A stretch of 56,440 nt of DNA from a virus, in the IMG/VR virus record IMGVR_UViG_3300038701_000314, positions 1-56,440 of that record. One strand, given 5' to 3'. Made by a program: the position numbers and the translations under genes. Below, piece after piece: positions 28,309-37,217 of the stretch. How positions within the stretch are numbered: position 1 is the first letter of the stretch; each line of letters begins with the position of its first letter. Under the pieces are notes generated by a model, which ran no database searches, was not told the DNA's origin, and saw only the letters and a list, made by a program, of their open reading frames with translations.

Positions 28309-30393
28309 ATGGACGAAGAATTTGAAGAAATGGTAGACGAAGCTCCGGTGCGTGAGGGTAACAAGGTTGCTGCTTACGTAGAGGAACGCTTCCGTAAATC
28401 AGAGGATTCTAGGTACAACGAAGAATACCGTTGGATTACAGCTTACCGTAACTATCGTGGTATCTATGGTCCTGACGTGCAATTTACTGAGACTGAGAAG
28501 TCACGAGTATTCGTCAAGGTAACAAAGACTAAGGTTCTCGCAGCTTCAGGGCAGATTACTGAAGTACTCCTAGGTAACAACAAGTTTCCTATTACTATCG
28601 ACCGTACTACTCTTCCTGAGGGTATCGAAGAGTCAGTTCACTTTGAGACTAATCCTCAACTTGAGCAGATGGAGCAACAACAACAAGGTGGTACGGGTAC
28701 TCCTGAGAGTCCTCGTCCTGAAGTAGCTCCCGGTGAGACCTACGATGAATACCTTCTTCGCCTTGGCGGTATGGAGGAAGAACTTGAGCCTGTAAAGGAT
28801 AAACTCAAGCCGGGTCCCGGTACGTCTCCTACTGCCGTCACCTTTCACCCTGCTGATATTGCAGCCAAGAAGATGGAGAAAAAGATTCATGACCAACTAG
28901 ATGAGTCTAAAGCTTCCAAACACCTTCGTAGTGCTTCTTTTGAGTGTGCTCTCTTCGGTACTGGTATCATGAAGGGTCCTTTTGCTTTCGACAAGGAGTA
29001 CCCTAACTGGGACGATGAAGGCACTTACGACCCTACAATCAAGACTATCCCAATGGTGTCTTACACTTCGATCTGGAACTTCTACCCGGATTCAGAAGCC
29101 AACAACATGGATGAAGCTGAGTATGTAGTTGAACGACACAAGATGTCCAAGACTCAACTCAGGGGTCTCAAGCGTCGTCCTCATTTCCGTGAAGACTCTA
29201 TCGAAGATGCTTTGTCCTATGGTCCTTCCTACGAAAAGAAGTGGTGGGAGCTTATTATGGAGGACGACAGTACTGAAGTAGGTACTGAGCGTTATGAAGT
29301 CCTTGAGTTCTGGGGTAACATTGACGAAGATATCATTGAACGGTATAACATTGATGTCCCTAAAGAACATAAGAACAAAGAGTCTGTAAGTGTAAACGTC
29401 TGGGTCTGTAACGGTGAAGTACTTCGCATTGTCTTTAACCCTTTTACACCTGTAAACATTCCTTACTACGCCTTCCCTTATGAGGTTAATCCTTACAGCT
29501 TCTTCGGTATTGGTGTAGCTGAGAACATGGAAGACACCCAAATGCTTATGAACGGCTTTATGCGCATGGCTGTTGATAACGCCGCTCTTTCAGGTAACCT
29601 TATCTTTGAGGTTGACTCGACTAACCTAGAGCCGGGACAAGACCTCAAGGTTTATCCGGGTAAAGTATTCCGCCGTCAAGGTGGTGCTCCGGGTCAGGCT
29701 ATCTTTGGCACCAAGTTCCCTAACGTCTCCAACGAAAATATGCAGATGTTTGACAAGGCTCGGGTACTTGCTGATGAATCCACTGGTTTCCCAAGCTTTG
29801 CCCACGGGCAGACGGGAGTAAGTGGTGTAGGTCGGACAGCTTCAGGTATCTCTATGTTGATGTCTGCTGCTAATGGCTCAGTTCGTACTGTTGTCAAGAA
29901 CGTAGATGACTATTTGCTTGCCCCCCTTGGTAAAGCAATGTTCTCGTTTAATATGCAGTTTGACTTTGATCCGTCTATCAAGGGTGATCTTGAAGTTAAA
30001 GCTTCTGGTACTCAGTCTCTTATGGCTAACGAAGTACGTAGTCAGCGTCTTATGCAGTTCCTTGGAGTTGTACAGAACCCGACTCTTGCTCCCTTTGCCA
30101 AGATGGACTATATCATCCGTGAGATTGCGACCTCTATGGACCTCGATCCAGACAAAGTTACTAACTCAATGCAGAAAGCTGCTATCCAAGCTGAAATCCT
30201 CAAGCAGTTTCAAGCTACAATGCCTCAGCCGCCCCAAGGTCTGCCGGGTGCTCAAGGGGGTCAGACTCCTGCTGGAGTACAAGTACAGGATACTCAAGGT
30301 TCAGGTGGAGGTATGATGGGTACAGGTACCGCTCCAACACCGGGCGAACAGGGCTTCTCAGCTAACACAGGTGAAGGAGGTATGAGTGGATAA
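28309..30393 (+). CDS. Portal protein, podovirus type
   Basis: A 694-residue protein whose length and character fit head-tail connectors of short-tailed phages. It has an acidic start (MDEEFEEMVDEAPVREGNKV), a long mixed alpha/beta body, and the conserved region RTASGISMLMSAANGSVRTV near residue 508 leading to a DYLLAPLG helix. The last 70 residues are Gln/Gly/Pro-rich. Twelve copies form the ring through which DNA enters and leaves and to which terminase docks. It lies directly after the large terminase. Confidence 0.88.
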   Translation: MDEEFEEMVDEAPVREGNKVAAYVEERFRKSEDSRYNEEYRWITAYRNYRGIYGPDVQFTETEKSRVFVKVTKTKVLAASGQITEVLLGNNKFPITIDRTTLPEGIEESVHFETNPQLEQMEQQQQGGTGTPESPRPEVAPGETYDEYLLRLGGMEEELEPVKDKLKPGPGTSPTAVTFHPADIAAKKMEKKIHDQLDESKASKHLRSASFECALFGTGIMKGPFAFDKEYPNWDDEGTYDPTIKTIPMVSYTSIWNFYPDSEANNMDEAEYVVERHKMSKTQLRGLKRRPHFREDSIEDALSYGPSYEKKWWELIMEDDSTEVGTERYEVLEFWGNIDEDIIERYNIDVPKEHKNKESVSVNVWVCNGEVLRIVFNPFTPVNIPYYAFPYEVNPYSFFGIGVAENMEDTQMLMNGFMRMAVDNAALSGNLIFEVDSTNLEPGQDLKVYPGKVFRRQGGAPGQAIFGTKFPNVSNENMQMFDKARVLADESTGFPSFAHGQTGVSGVGRTASGISMLMSAANGSVRTVVKNVDDYLLAPLGKAMFSFNMQFDFDPSIKGDLEVKASGTQSLMANEVRSQRLMQFLGVVQNPTLAPFAKMDYIIREIATSMDLDPDKVTNSMQKAAIQAEILKQFQATMPQPPQGLPGAQGGQTPAGVQVQDTQGSGGGMMGTGTAPTPGEQGFSANTGEGGMSG

Positions 30394-30589
30394 TCTTAAA
30401 CCTCTGGTCAACAACAAAGACCTCTGGACTGCGTACCAAGAAGATATCTTGGAGGAAATTGAGAACTCTAGAAAAGCTTTGGAACAAGCTACTTTACAAG
30501 AAGATATGTTCAGACTCCAAGGTGAAGTTAGAGCACTTCGTAAACGACTAAAACTTAGGGATAGGGTGAACCACAGTCATGCAGGATGA
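30386..30589 (+). CDS. Small coiled-coil protein, 67 aa
   Basis: Starts with GTG at 30386, preceded by AAGGAGGTATGA, and overlaps the portal stop. Almost entirely helical with heptads (ILEEIENSRKALEQATLQED, then LQGEVRALRKRLKLRDRV). Its position between the portal and an internal/structural protein suggests a small assembly factor. No family recognised. Confidence 0.65.
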   Translation: MDNLKPLVNNKDLWTAYQEDILEEIENSRKALEQATLQEDMFRLQGEVRALRKRLKLRDRVNHSHAG

Positions 30590-32063
30590 ACAACAAATGA
30601 GTTTCTTTGAGGAGGGTGGTATGACTGCCCCTGAAGTACAAACAGACCCTGAGAGTGGTAATGACGTACCTCCCGGCTCCCTCCCTGAGGAAGTACGAGA
30701 CGATGTAGACGCCAAGCTATCTACTGGAGAGTACGTGGTCCCCGCTGATGTAGTTCGTTACTTCGGTATGAAGTTCTTCGAAGACCTACGGGAAGCCGCT
30801 AAAAATGACCTAGAAAAGATGGACTCTGAGGGTCGTATAGGGGGTGAACCTATGGACGAACAAGAAGGCCCCCAAAGTGAGCTTTCTGAACAGGAAATGG
30901 CCCTACTCCAAGAGGTAATGAGTGAAGGAAATGGAGAACCTCAGTTTAACCAAGGTGGCATGGTCACACCAAATCCTGAAGGTCTGACTTTCTCGGGAGG
31001 TACTCCTAGTTTTGCTGAAGGTGGGCTAGCTGAACAACCTACCTTTAATCCTGCACAGTGGCAAACAGTAGGTTCGTCTCTTTCTCGTCCTCAAGGCAGT
31101 GGTTCAGGTATTGGTGTTGGCTCTTACTATAAAACTTACGTAGGACCCAATGGCGAGACTCGTCTAATCCTGTTCGTCAACGGTGAACCATCTACTCCTA
31201 TCCCTGAAGGCTTTACTGAACAGAAGGACGCAGCCTCCGAGTTTAAGGAAGAACAAGCCAAAGAAGAGACAGAAGACTTTACAGATAGTGAGTCAGACCA
31301 GAGACGTAGGGAACAAGAAGAAGAGCGACAAGAAGCTCAGTCATGGGCTGAACGTAACTACGACGCTGTAACCAATGACCCCGTAGCCTTCGGTATGGAG
31401 CAGCTACAGGGCGACTTCACAGATAGGCTAGGTGGGTTAGCCCCTCGTGCAGGTATGGCTCTCCTAGGCCCTGTGGGCGCTCTAGGGGGTGCTGTAGCTT
31501 CGGGTGCTATGCAAGTACAGAATCTAGCGGCGGCTAAAGCAGCTAAACTACAAGCTGAAGCTCAAGGGATGGATACCTCTACTCTGGACGCCAAGATTGA
31601 AGAGTACGAAAGTAACCTAAGTGGACCAGCCAAAGCTATGACCAAGTTTGGTGCTGGTACCGGAGAGAAGTACTTTGAGTCCCTGAGGGAGTATACTCCG
31701 GGTGAAGCTACTCAAACTGATGAAGCTATTCCTACCTTCTCGTCTACACGAGGTACTGGTGGTGGTTCCAGTGAGCGCCCGTCTACTCTAGCTCCTGCCA
31801 CAAGTACTCGTCCTAAGGCACGTCCTGACGGTGAAGGCGGGGGTTCCCCCGGTGCTCGTGGTGTAGGCCAAGAGACAGCCGCAGGTAACAAAGCTAAGGC
31901 TCAAACTGCCGCTAGGGGTGCTGGTGTATCAGCAAAGACTGCTGCTGGTCTTTCAGGTCAACAGATGTCTAACCCCGGTGGGTTTGATAAAGATGAAGGC
32001 GACTGGGCTACAGGTCCGATGAACAAAGGCGGTCTCGTAAAACGTCGTAAGAAGAAGAAATAA
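30579..32063 (+). CDS. Virion-associated protein with GG(L/M)V peptides, 494 aa
   Basis: Residues 30-75 (GSLPEEVRDDVDAKLSTGEY then VVPADVVRYFGMKFFEDLR) form a block I have seen in many marine podophages. Around it are four short peptides of one pattern: FEEGGMTAP, FNQGGMVTP, FAEGGLAEQ and, at the end, MNKGGLVKRRKKKK. Residues about 285-320 (APRAGMALLGPVGALGGAVA) are hydrophobic and could insert in a membrane. Much of the rest is Gln/Ser/Thr-rich. It may be an internal protein that is ejected, or a packaging partner of the portal. Confidence 0.7.
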   Translation: MQDEQQMSFFEEGGMTAPEVQTDPESGNDVPPGSLPEEVRDDVDAKLSTGEYVVPADVVRYFGMKFFEDLREAAKNDLEKMDSEGRIGGEPMDEQEGPQSELSEQEMALLQEVMSEGNGEPQFNQGGMVTPNPEGLTFSGGTPSFAEGGLAEQPTFNPAQWQTVGSSLSRPQGSGSGIGVGSYYKTYVGPNGETRLILFVNGEPSTPIPEGFTEQKDAASEFKEEQAKEETEDFTDSESDQRRREQEEERQEAQSWAERNYDAVTNDPVAFGMEQLQGDFTDRLGGLAPRAGMALLGPVGALGGAVASGAMQVQNLAAAKAAKLQAEAQGMDTSTLDAKIEEYESNLSGPAKAMTKFGAGTGEKYFESLREYTPGEATQTDEAIPTFSSTRGTGGGSSERPSTLAPATSTRPKARPDGEGGGSPGARGVGQETAAGNKAKAQTAARGAGVSAKTAAGLSGQQMSNPGGFDKDEGDWATGPMNKGGLVKRRKKKK

Positions 32064-32067
32064 CCAC

Positions 32068-32101
32068 TAAGACATAAGTGGCTACCCTAGGAAGTCCTAG
32101 G
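32068..32101 (+). promoter_or_regulatory. Small hairpins before the scaffold gene
   Basis: CCACT/AGTGG (around 32068-32083) and CCTAGGAAGTCCTAGG (32087-32102) lie in the 58-base gap before the scaffold gene. Neither is followed by a T run, so they look like mRNA processing or stability structures rather than terminators. Confidence 0.4.
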
Positions 32102-32121
32102 CCCCAACAAAAGGAAAATAT

Positions 32122-33015
32122 ATGTCTGAACAAATGATTAGTTATGCTAAACCTCGTCGTGCTGCTCGTCTGGAGCGTGAAGAGAAAGAACTAGAAGAGC
32201 TTATGAACCAAGGTAAAGCTCCGCAGGAAGAAGAACCAGAAGAGCCTGAGGTAGAAGAGAAACCTAAAGTTAAAGAGAAACCCACTAGCTCTAAGGAAGA
32301 CCCTAAGGAGGAGCCGCAAGAAGAGGAACTTGAAGACGAGAACCTCCCTAAAGAGGAGAAGACCTTCAAGAAGCGTTACGGTGATCTTCGTCGCCACTCT
32401 CAGAAAGTAGAGCAAGAGCTAAGGGACCGTATCGACCAACTTGAGAAGAAGAACCCTTCAGTTGTTCCTCCCACTACAGACGAAGACCTAGAGAGTTGGG
32501 CCAAGAAGTATCCCGAAGTAGCTTCTATCGTTATGACTATTGCTGAGAAGAAAGCTAACGAGAAGTTTAAGGGTGCTGAAGAACGCCTAGCTCAGATTGA
32601 TGAACTACAGGCTGAAGCTAATCGTAAGACAGCGGAATCCAAGATCATGGAGGCTCACCCTGACTTCGATACTATCCGAGACTCAGATGACTTCCACGAT
32701 TGGGCTGAAGAACAAGCTAAGTGGGTTCAAGATGCTCTCTACGAGAACGACGATGACCCTAAGTCTGTAATCTCGGTTATTGACCTGTACAAGTTCAAGA
32801 CAGGTAAGACCCCAGCAGACAAGAAGAACACACAGAAAGCTGCTGCTACATCAGTCAAGTCCAAAGTAAGTGAACCTGACACTAGTGGTGGTAAGAAGAT
32901 TCGTGAGTCTGAAGTTGCACACCCTAGTTACGACTACGAAGCTAACGAAGAAGCTATCATGGAAGCTATGCGTACAGGTAACTTCGTCTACGATATTACT
33001 GGTGGTGCTCGTTAA
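32122..33015 (+). CDS. Capsid scaffold protein
   Basis: A 297-residue, highly charged protein directly before the capsid gene. Residues 15-110 are Glu/Lys/Pro-rich (LEREEKELEELMNQG, PKEEPQEEELEDENLPKEEK), residues 90-190 are coiled-coil helices, and the end is basic and aromatic. This is the usual layout of podophage scaffolds, which form the core of the prohead and leave or are cleaved on maturation. AAAGGAAAATAT precedes the ATG. Confidence 0.78.
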   Translation: MSEQMISYAKPRRAARLEREEKELEELMNQGKAPQEEEPEEPEVEEKPKVKEKPTSSKEDPKEEPQEEELEDENLPKEEKTFKKRYGDLRRHSQKVEQELRDRIDQLEKKNPSVVPPTTDEDLESWAKKYPEVASIVMTIAEKKANEKFKGAEERLAQIDELQAEANRKTAESKIMEAHPDFDTIRDSDDFHDWAEEQAKWVQDALYENDDDPKSVISVIDLYKFKTGKTPADKKNTQKAAATSVKSKVSEPDTSGGKKIRESEVAHPSYDYEANEEAIMEAMRTGNFVYDITGGAR

Positions 33016-33058
33016 GAGCCTACTGGATAAAATAATCCTAGTTGAGTGAAGAAAACAC

Positions 33059-33087
33059 TTGACATGCAAACCTAGGTATGTTATAAT
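33059..33087 (+). promoter_or_regulatory. Consensus sigma70 promoter for the capsid gene
   Basis: TTGACA (33059-33064), 17-base spacer, TATAAT (33082-33087), again a perfect consensus. The 21 bases from 33079 to 33099 (core TATAATAGTACTATAGG) are identical to the leftward promoter at 50532-50561. They include the 10-bp palindrome ATAGTACTAT over the start point. Confidence 0.9.
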
Positions 33088-33101
33088 AGTACTATAGGTT
33101 G

Positions 33102-33167
33102 TTACGGAGGGTGATCTATACCTAAAGCTAGACTCTAACGAGTTAGTGTGTATAGAGCCTTCCGTAA
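33102..33167 (+). promoter_or_regulatory. Structured leader of the capsid mRNA
   Basis: TTACGGA (33102-33108) pairs with TCCGTAA (33161-33167), TCTATAC (33115-33121) pairs with GTATAGA (33150-33156), and inside is CTAAC-GA-GTTAG (33135-33146). The three stacked helices begin just after the promoter start point and include the 24-nt hairpin element (33125-33148). Lacking a T run, it is more likely a 5' stabiliser or processing site than a terminator. The rest of the 320-base leader to 33337 shows no gene. Confidence 0.65.
33125..33148. repeat. 24-nt hairpin element, copy 3
   Basis: AAGCTAGACT followed by CTAA-CGAG-TTAG. Relative to copies at 17430 and 20060, a G-C stem pair is replaced by A-T on both sides, preserving the hairpin. 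Confidence 0.7.
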
Positions 33168-33337
33168 GGATACTCTAAAAGCCTAAACATCAAAGAACTA
33201 CCTGAACTAGTACAGGCCCAAGTATCGTAGTACCTAGCTGATCCCTAGAATACTATAATTACTTGTTACCCTAGAACAGTCAGCCTCTTTATAACTGTGT
33301 TTAGCTGTTTAAGCCAATCATTATAAGGAGATTAAAT

Positions 33338-34411
33338 ATGGCTTTTGCGTCTGCGGTAGGTCATGGTAACCTGCCAAATGGAAACTTTTCTTCGGTAATC
33401 TACTCGAAGAAAGTCCAACTTGCTTTCCGCAAGAAAACTGTTGTTGGTGATATCACTAATAGCGACTACTTTGGGGAGATTGCGGCTCAAGGTGATACAG
33501 TTCGTATCATTAAAGAACCGGAAATCAGTGTCTCCGAATACAAGCGTGGTACTCAGATTCAAGCACAAGACCTTGATGATGAAGACTTCTCGCTCGTTAT
33601 TGACAAGGCTAACTACTTTGCCTTCAAAACGGACGATATCGAGGAGGCTCATAGCCACGTAAACTTCATGGACCTTGCTACTAACCGGGCGGCTTACCGT
33701 CTGGCTGACCAGCACGACCAAGAAGTTCTCGGTTATCTGTCTGGTTACAAGCAGTCTGCCCGTCATGAGAATGCGGACACTGTGAATGACCAAGTAAATG
33801 GTACCAAAGCTGTTGACACCGCTGGTTCGGATGAACTGCTTTCGAGCATGAAACTGAAAAAGGGTGACTTCGGTAACATCACTACAAGCTCTGCTGGCGA
33901 TCACTCGATCCCTGTGGCTGCTCGTCTCCCCGGTGCAACTGCACTTCCAACTGCTTACGTCTCCCCTGTTATGCTCATCAACCGTATGGGCCGTCTCTTG
34001 GACCAACAGGATGTAGATAAGTCGGGTCGTTGGATTGTTATTGATCCGGTTCTTATGGAAATTCTGCAAGATGAAGACTCGCGCTTCTTGAATGCGGACT
34101 TCGGTGATTCCGGTGCTCTTCGTAACGGTCTTATGCTCAACAACTGGAACGGCTTTCGTGTCTATGTATCGAATAACACTCCCCAAATTGGTGGTGGTGC
34201 GGCTACTACAGGTACGGCCAACCAGAACACTGACTACGGTGTAATTGTTGGTGGTCATGACTCTGCGGTCGCTACTGCGGAGCAAATCAACAAGACTGAG
34301 ACTTACCGTGACCCTGACAGCTTTGCTGACATTGTTCGTGGTATGCACCTCTACGGCAGGAAGATTCTTCGCCCCGAAGCTATCGTAACTGCTAAGTACA
34401 ACATCGCATAA
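33338..34411 (+). CDS. Major capsid protein
   Basis: A 357-residue protein, MAFASAVGHGNLPNGNFSSV at the start, with a long alpha segment containing DDEDFSLVIDKANYFAFKTD. The end holds YRDPDSFADIVRGMHLYGRK then ILRPEAIVTAKYNIA, the closing strand pattern common to HK97-fold coat proteins of podophages. It has its own strong promoter, a structured leader and an excellent ribosome binding site (ATAAGGAGATTAAAT), as expected for the most abundant virion protein. Its codons are visibly biased toward G/C-ending ones, also consistent with high expression. Confidence 0.88.
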   Translation: MAFASAVGHGNLPNGNFSSVIYSKKVQLAFRKKTVVGDITNSDYFGEIAAQGDTVRIIKEPEISVSEYKRGTQIQAQDLDDEDFSLVIDKANYFAFKTDDIEEAHSHVNFMDLATNRAAYRLADQHDQEVLGYLSGYKQSARHENADTVNDQVNGTKAVDTAGSDELLSSMKLKKGDFGNITTSSAGDHSIPVAARLPGATALPTAYVSPVMLINRMGRLLDQQDVDKSGRWIVIDPVLMEILQDEDSRFLNADFGDSGALRNGLMLNNWNGFRVYVSNNTPQIGGGAATTGTANQNTDYGVIVGGHDSAVATAEQINKTETYRDPDSFADIVRGMHLYGRKILRPEAIVTAKYNIA

Positions 34412-34423
34412 GGAGACTGAACT

Positions 34424-34918
34424 ATGGCTACTGTTACTACACTCGCTGGTGGTAAGACCTCAGGTCGTACTGCTGGTTCTGTCCCCTACTTCGTCGATGT
34501 AGAGATTGATCTGGCTGCTGCTGCAACTGCCAAGGGTTCTGCTCTTGCTGCTGCTGACGTAATCGAAGCAATCTCTGTACCCACTAACACGATGATCCTT
34601 AACGCTGGCATCGAAGTTATTACCGCTGTTGATGGTAGTGCTTCGGCTGACAACGCTTGGGACCTTGGTGTTACAGGTGTCGATGCTGATGCTTTTGTCG
34701 ATGCTTATGCACTTGACACTGGTGTTGCAGGGGAATACGCACAGAATGCTGCTGCTTACCAACCGATTGTAATTGGTGGTACAGCGGATACTATCGACCT
34801 TCTGATCCAAGCTGCTACAACTGCTCCGGTCTCCGGTGTGGTTCGTGTCTTTGCTGTCCTGATGGATATTGATGGCCGTATCGGTGCTGATGAAGTTGAT
34901 CGTGACAAGCTTGCGTAA
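34424..34918 (+). CDS. Capsid-associated (decoration or head) protein, 164 aa
   Basis: A 164-residue Ala/Val/Asp-rich beta protein (TSGRTAGSVPYFVDVEIDLA, then SVPTNTMILNAGIEVITAVD) directly after the capsid gene and followed by a terminator-like hairpin. Proteins with this position and composition in related phages are decoration or head-surface proteins. AAGGAGACTGAACT precedes ATG. Confidence 0.68.
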   Translation: MATVTTLAGGKTSGRTAGSVPYFVDVEIDLAAAATAKGSALAAADVIEAISVPTNTMILNAGIEVITAVDGSASADNAWDLGVTGVDADAFVDAYALDTGVAGEYAQNAAAYQPIVIGGTADTIDLLIQAATTAPVSGVVRVFAVLMDIDGRIGADEVDRDKLA

Positions 34919-34935
34919 CAACTAACTAAACTAAA

Positions 34936-34962
34936 GGGTCATCCCTCCAAAGGGGGTGGCCC
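34936..34962 (+). terminator. Hairpin after the capsid genes
   Basis: GGGTCATCCCTCC and GGGGGTGGCCC form an 11-bp stem with three G-T pairs and a short loop. The tail is only ATTCTCAT, so termination is likely partial, allowing high capsid expression with read-through to the tail genes. Confidence 0.6.
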
Positions 34963-34986
34963 ATTCTCATATCCTAAGGGTACTTG

Positions 34987-35682
34987 ATGTCTACTTTTGT
35001 AACACTCACTAATCTAGTTCTTACTCGTCTTAACGAAGTTACCCTAGACACTGCGGGTGACGGGTTTACGACTGCTCGTGGTGTTCAAGCTATAGCCAAG
35101 GATGCAGTCAATAACGCTATCCGTCAGATACTCCACAACGGACAAGAGTGGCCCTTCCAGAAGACTACTTATACTCAGACAATGACCAGTGGCACTAGGG
35201 AGTACGACTTCCCTGCTGATTACTCGTCCCCTGATTATGAAAGCTTCTACCTAAAGAAGACAGACAACCAACAGGGTACTTACCTTCCTCCTTTGACTTA
35301 CGAGGAATACATTCAGAACCACAGACAATCAGACGACAATGGGGCTACAGGTGCTCCTGTTTACGTCTACCAGACCTACGGCAACTCCTTTGGTATTTCT
35401 CCTACTCCAGATTCAAGTACATACGAAGTTGAGTACACCTACTGGTCCTACCCTACAGAACTAACAGCCTACGACGATTCTAATGTAATTCCTCAGAGAT
35501 GGGACTATGTTGTAGTCGAGGGTGCTTTGGTTGACATGATGCGTCATAGGTCAAACTCAGACAATGCCATGATGCACCTACAGTCTTTCCAAGAGGGAAT
35601 CCGCGAAATGCGTAGAGTCCTTCTTGACGAAGAACCACGTGTAACTTCTACAATGATTGAAGGAAAACGAGTTGCCCGATAA
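34987..35682 (+). CDS. Head-to-tail adaptor / tail tubular A-like protein
   Basis: A 231-residue protein starting at ATG 34987 (a TTG one codon earlier is less likely), with AAGGG upstream. LTNLVLTRLNEVTLDTAG then KDAVNNAIRQILHNGQEWPF is the helical N-terminus typical of adaptor proteins in T7- and P22-like phages. EYDFPADYSSPDYESFYL and FGISPTPDSSTYEVEY follow in the beta part. It joins the portal ring to the tail. The next gene starts within its last codons. Confidence 0.78.
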   Translation: MSTFVTLTNLVLTRLNEVTLDTAGDGFTTARGVQAIAKDAVNNAIRQILHNGQEWPFQKTTYTQTMTSGTREYDFPADYSSPDYESFYLKKTDNQQGTYLPPLTYEEYIQNHRQSDDNGATGAPVYVYQTYGNSFGISPTPDSSTYEVEYTYWSYPTELTAYDDSNVIPQRWDYVVVEGALVDMMRHRSNSDNAMMHLQSFQEGIREMRRVLLDEEPRVTSTMIEGKRVAR

Positions 35683-37213
35683 TATAAGATCATTTCCTGT
35701 TTCTTGTCAAGGTGGTCTTGTAACTAATCTGGACCCTTTAAGCCAGTCCATTAACATGCCGGGGTCTAGTTCTCTCATGTTAAACATGGAACCTTCTGTT
35801 GAAGGGGGTTACCGTAGGATTTCAGGGTTTACTAATGACTACGGCACTGTCTCAGGTACAGGTAGTATTTTAGGTGTAACCGTCTTTAGTAAGTTAAATG
35901 ATGGTATTTTTGCATGTCGTGCCCCCTCCTCAGGGAATAACTACCTACACAAGTGGAATGATGGTACTGACTCTTGGGATGCTATCACTACTTCTGGTTC
36001 TCCTACAATGACAGGTGTTACTAGGGTTAGGTTTGCTAAACTGAACTGGGGTACTCCTTACCTAGCTATGACCGATGGGGTGAACCCACTAGCCCTTTGG
36101 GATGGTACCACCTACTCTCAGGTAACTGGTGGGTCTGTTCTAACCGACCCTAAGTTTTGTGAAGACTTTGCCAATCACTTATTTATTTCGGGTGACCCTG
36201 CGGAACCTCAGAACGTAGTCTTCAGTGCCCCTCTTGACCCTACTGATTTTACCCCTGCTAATGGTGCTGGAGTTATCAACGTAGGTTTTGATGTAACGGC
36301 CATGAGGGCTTTCAGGAATCAGTTGTTTATCTTTGGGGATAACCAGATCAAGAAGATCGTAGGTAATTCCTTTGCTGACTTCCAGCTTCAAGATGTAACT
36401 AAAAACCTAGGTTGTGTTGCCCCAGACACTGTTGTCGAGTTCAATGGTGACTTGATTTTCTTGGGACCCGACGGTATCCGTCCTATCAGTGCTACAGATC
36501 GTATTGGTGATATTGAGCTTCGTAGTTTGTCTAAAGCTGTTCAGAGGGTGTTTAACAACTTTTACGATGTAGAAGATATTACTACCGCTTTGATTATAGT
36601 TGTTAGAAAAAAGTCTCAGTTCAGGTTTTTGTTTTCTGGTGCCGAGTCTAGTGGTATTATAGGATCAATTCGTATCTCAAGTGACCAAAACTTGGGGTTT
36701 GAGTACTCACAAATGTTTGGGTTAGGCGCTACAGCGGGAGACTCTGGGTACATAGGTGCTGAAGAGTTTGTAATTCACGGGGACACTGCGGGTAAAGTCT
36801 ACAAGCAAGAAAAGGGTAATAGTTTCGACGGGGAACCAATTATCTCCGTGTTTAAAACTCCTTACTTGCATATGGACGACCCTATAGTCCGTAAGACTTT
36901 CTATGATGTGCATTCTTACCTAAAAGCTGAGGGTTCTGTTGAGGTAGACTTTTCTGTAGACTTTGACTACGGTGATCTTAATGCTCTGACTCCAGTAGAT
37001 TACGTTTTTAGCACCATAGGGTCCCCTGTAGTATACGGAGTAGGGACTTATGATGGTGATGGTACTTTTGATGGAAACCCAAACCCACTGAGAAAGACCA
37101 ATATACAAGGTTCAGGTCTGTCTATTTCCCTTACGTATGTAAGTACTACGATACAACCAAGCCATACAATTCAATCATACGTTATTTCGTATGGTCTAGC
37201 TGACAGAAGGTAA
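35672..37213 (+). CDS. Tail tubular B-like / tail hub protein
   Basis: A 513-residue beta-rich protein after the adaptor, where short-tailed phages encode the tubular B or nozzle protein. Start set at TTG 35672, since GAAGGAAAACGAG precedes it; a TTG at 35657 has no such site. Repeated W-D-G and N-G-x-x-Y elements (PLALWDGTTYSQVTGG, then LFIFGDNQIKKIVG) suggest a beta-propeller, as in T7 gp12. PDTVVEFNGDLIFLGPDGIR in the middle is typical of this family. Confidence 0.75.
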   Translation: MPDNIRSFPVSCQGGLVTNLDPLSQSINMPGSSSLMLNMEPSVEGGYRRISGFTNDYGTVSGTGSILGVTVFSKLNDGIFACRAPSSGNNYLHKWNDGTDSWDAITTSGSPTMTGVTRVRFAKLNWGTPYLAMTDGVNPLALWDGTTYSQVTGGSVLTDPKFCEDFANHLFISGDPAEPQNVVFSAPLDPTDFTPANGAGVINVGFDVTAMRAFRNQLFIFGDNQIKKIVGNSFADFQLQDVTKNLGCVAPDTVVEFNGDLIFLGPDGIRPISATDRIGDIELRSLSKAVQRVFNNFYDVEDITTALIIVVRKKSQFRFLFSGAESSGIIGSIRISSDQNLGFEYSQMFGLGATAGDSGYIGAEEFVIHGDTAGKVYKQEKGNSFDGEPIISVFKTPYLHMDDPIVRKTFYDVHSYLKAEGSVEVDFSVDFDYGDLNALTPVDYVFSTIGSPVVYGVGTYDGDGTFDGNPNPLRKTNIQGSGLSISLTYVSTTIQPSHTIQSYVISYGLADRR

Positions 37214-37217
37214 CTAA

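Noticed and set aside
33102-33180. tRNA-like fold in the capsid leader
   Set aside because: The stems do not make a cloverleaf; there is no T-loop GTTCGA or D-loop consensus, and no CCA end. Treated as a structured leader.
33332-34348. 338-residue open frame antisense to the capsid gene
   Set aside because: It mirrors the coding bias of the highly expressed capsid gene, has no ribosome binding site and no protein-like pattern.
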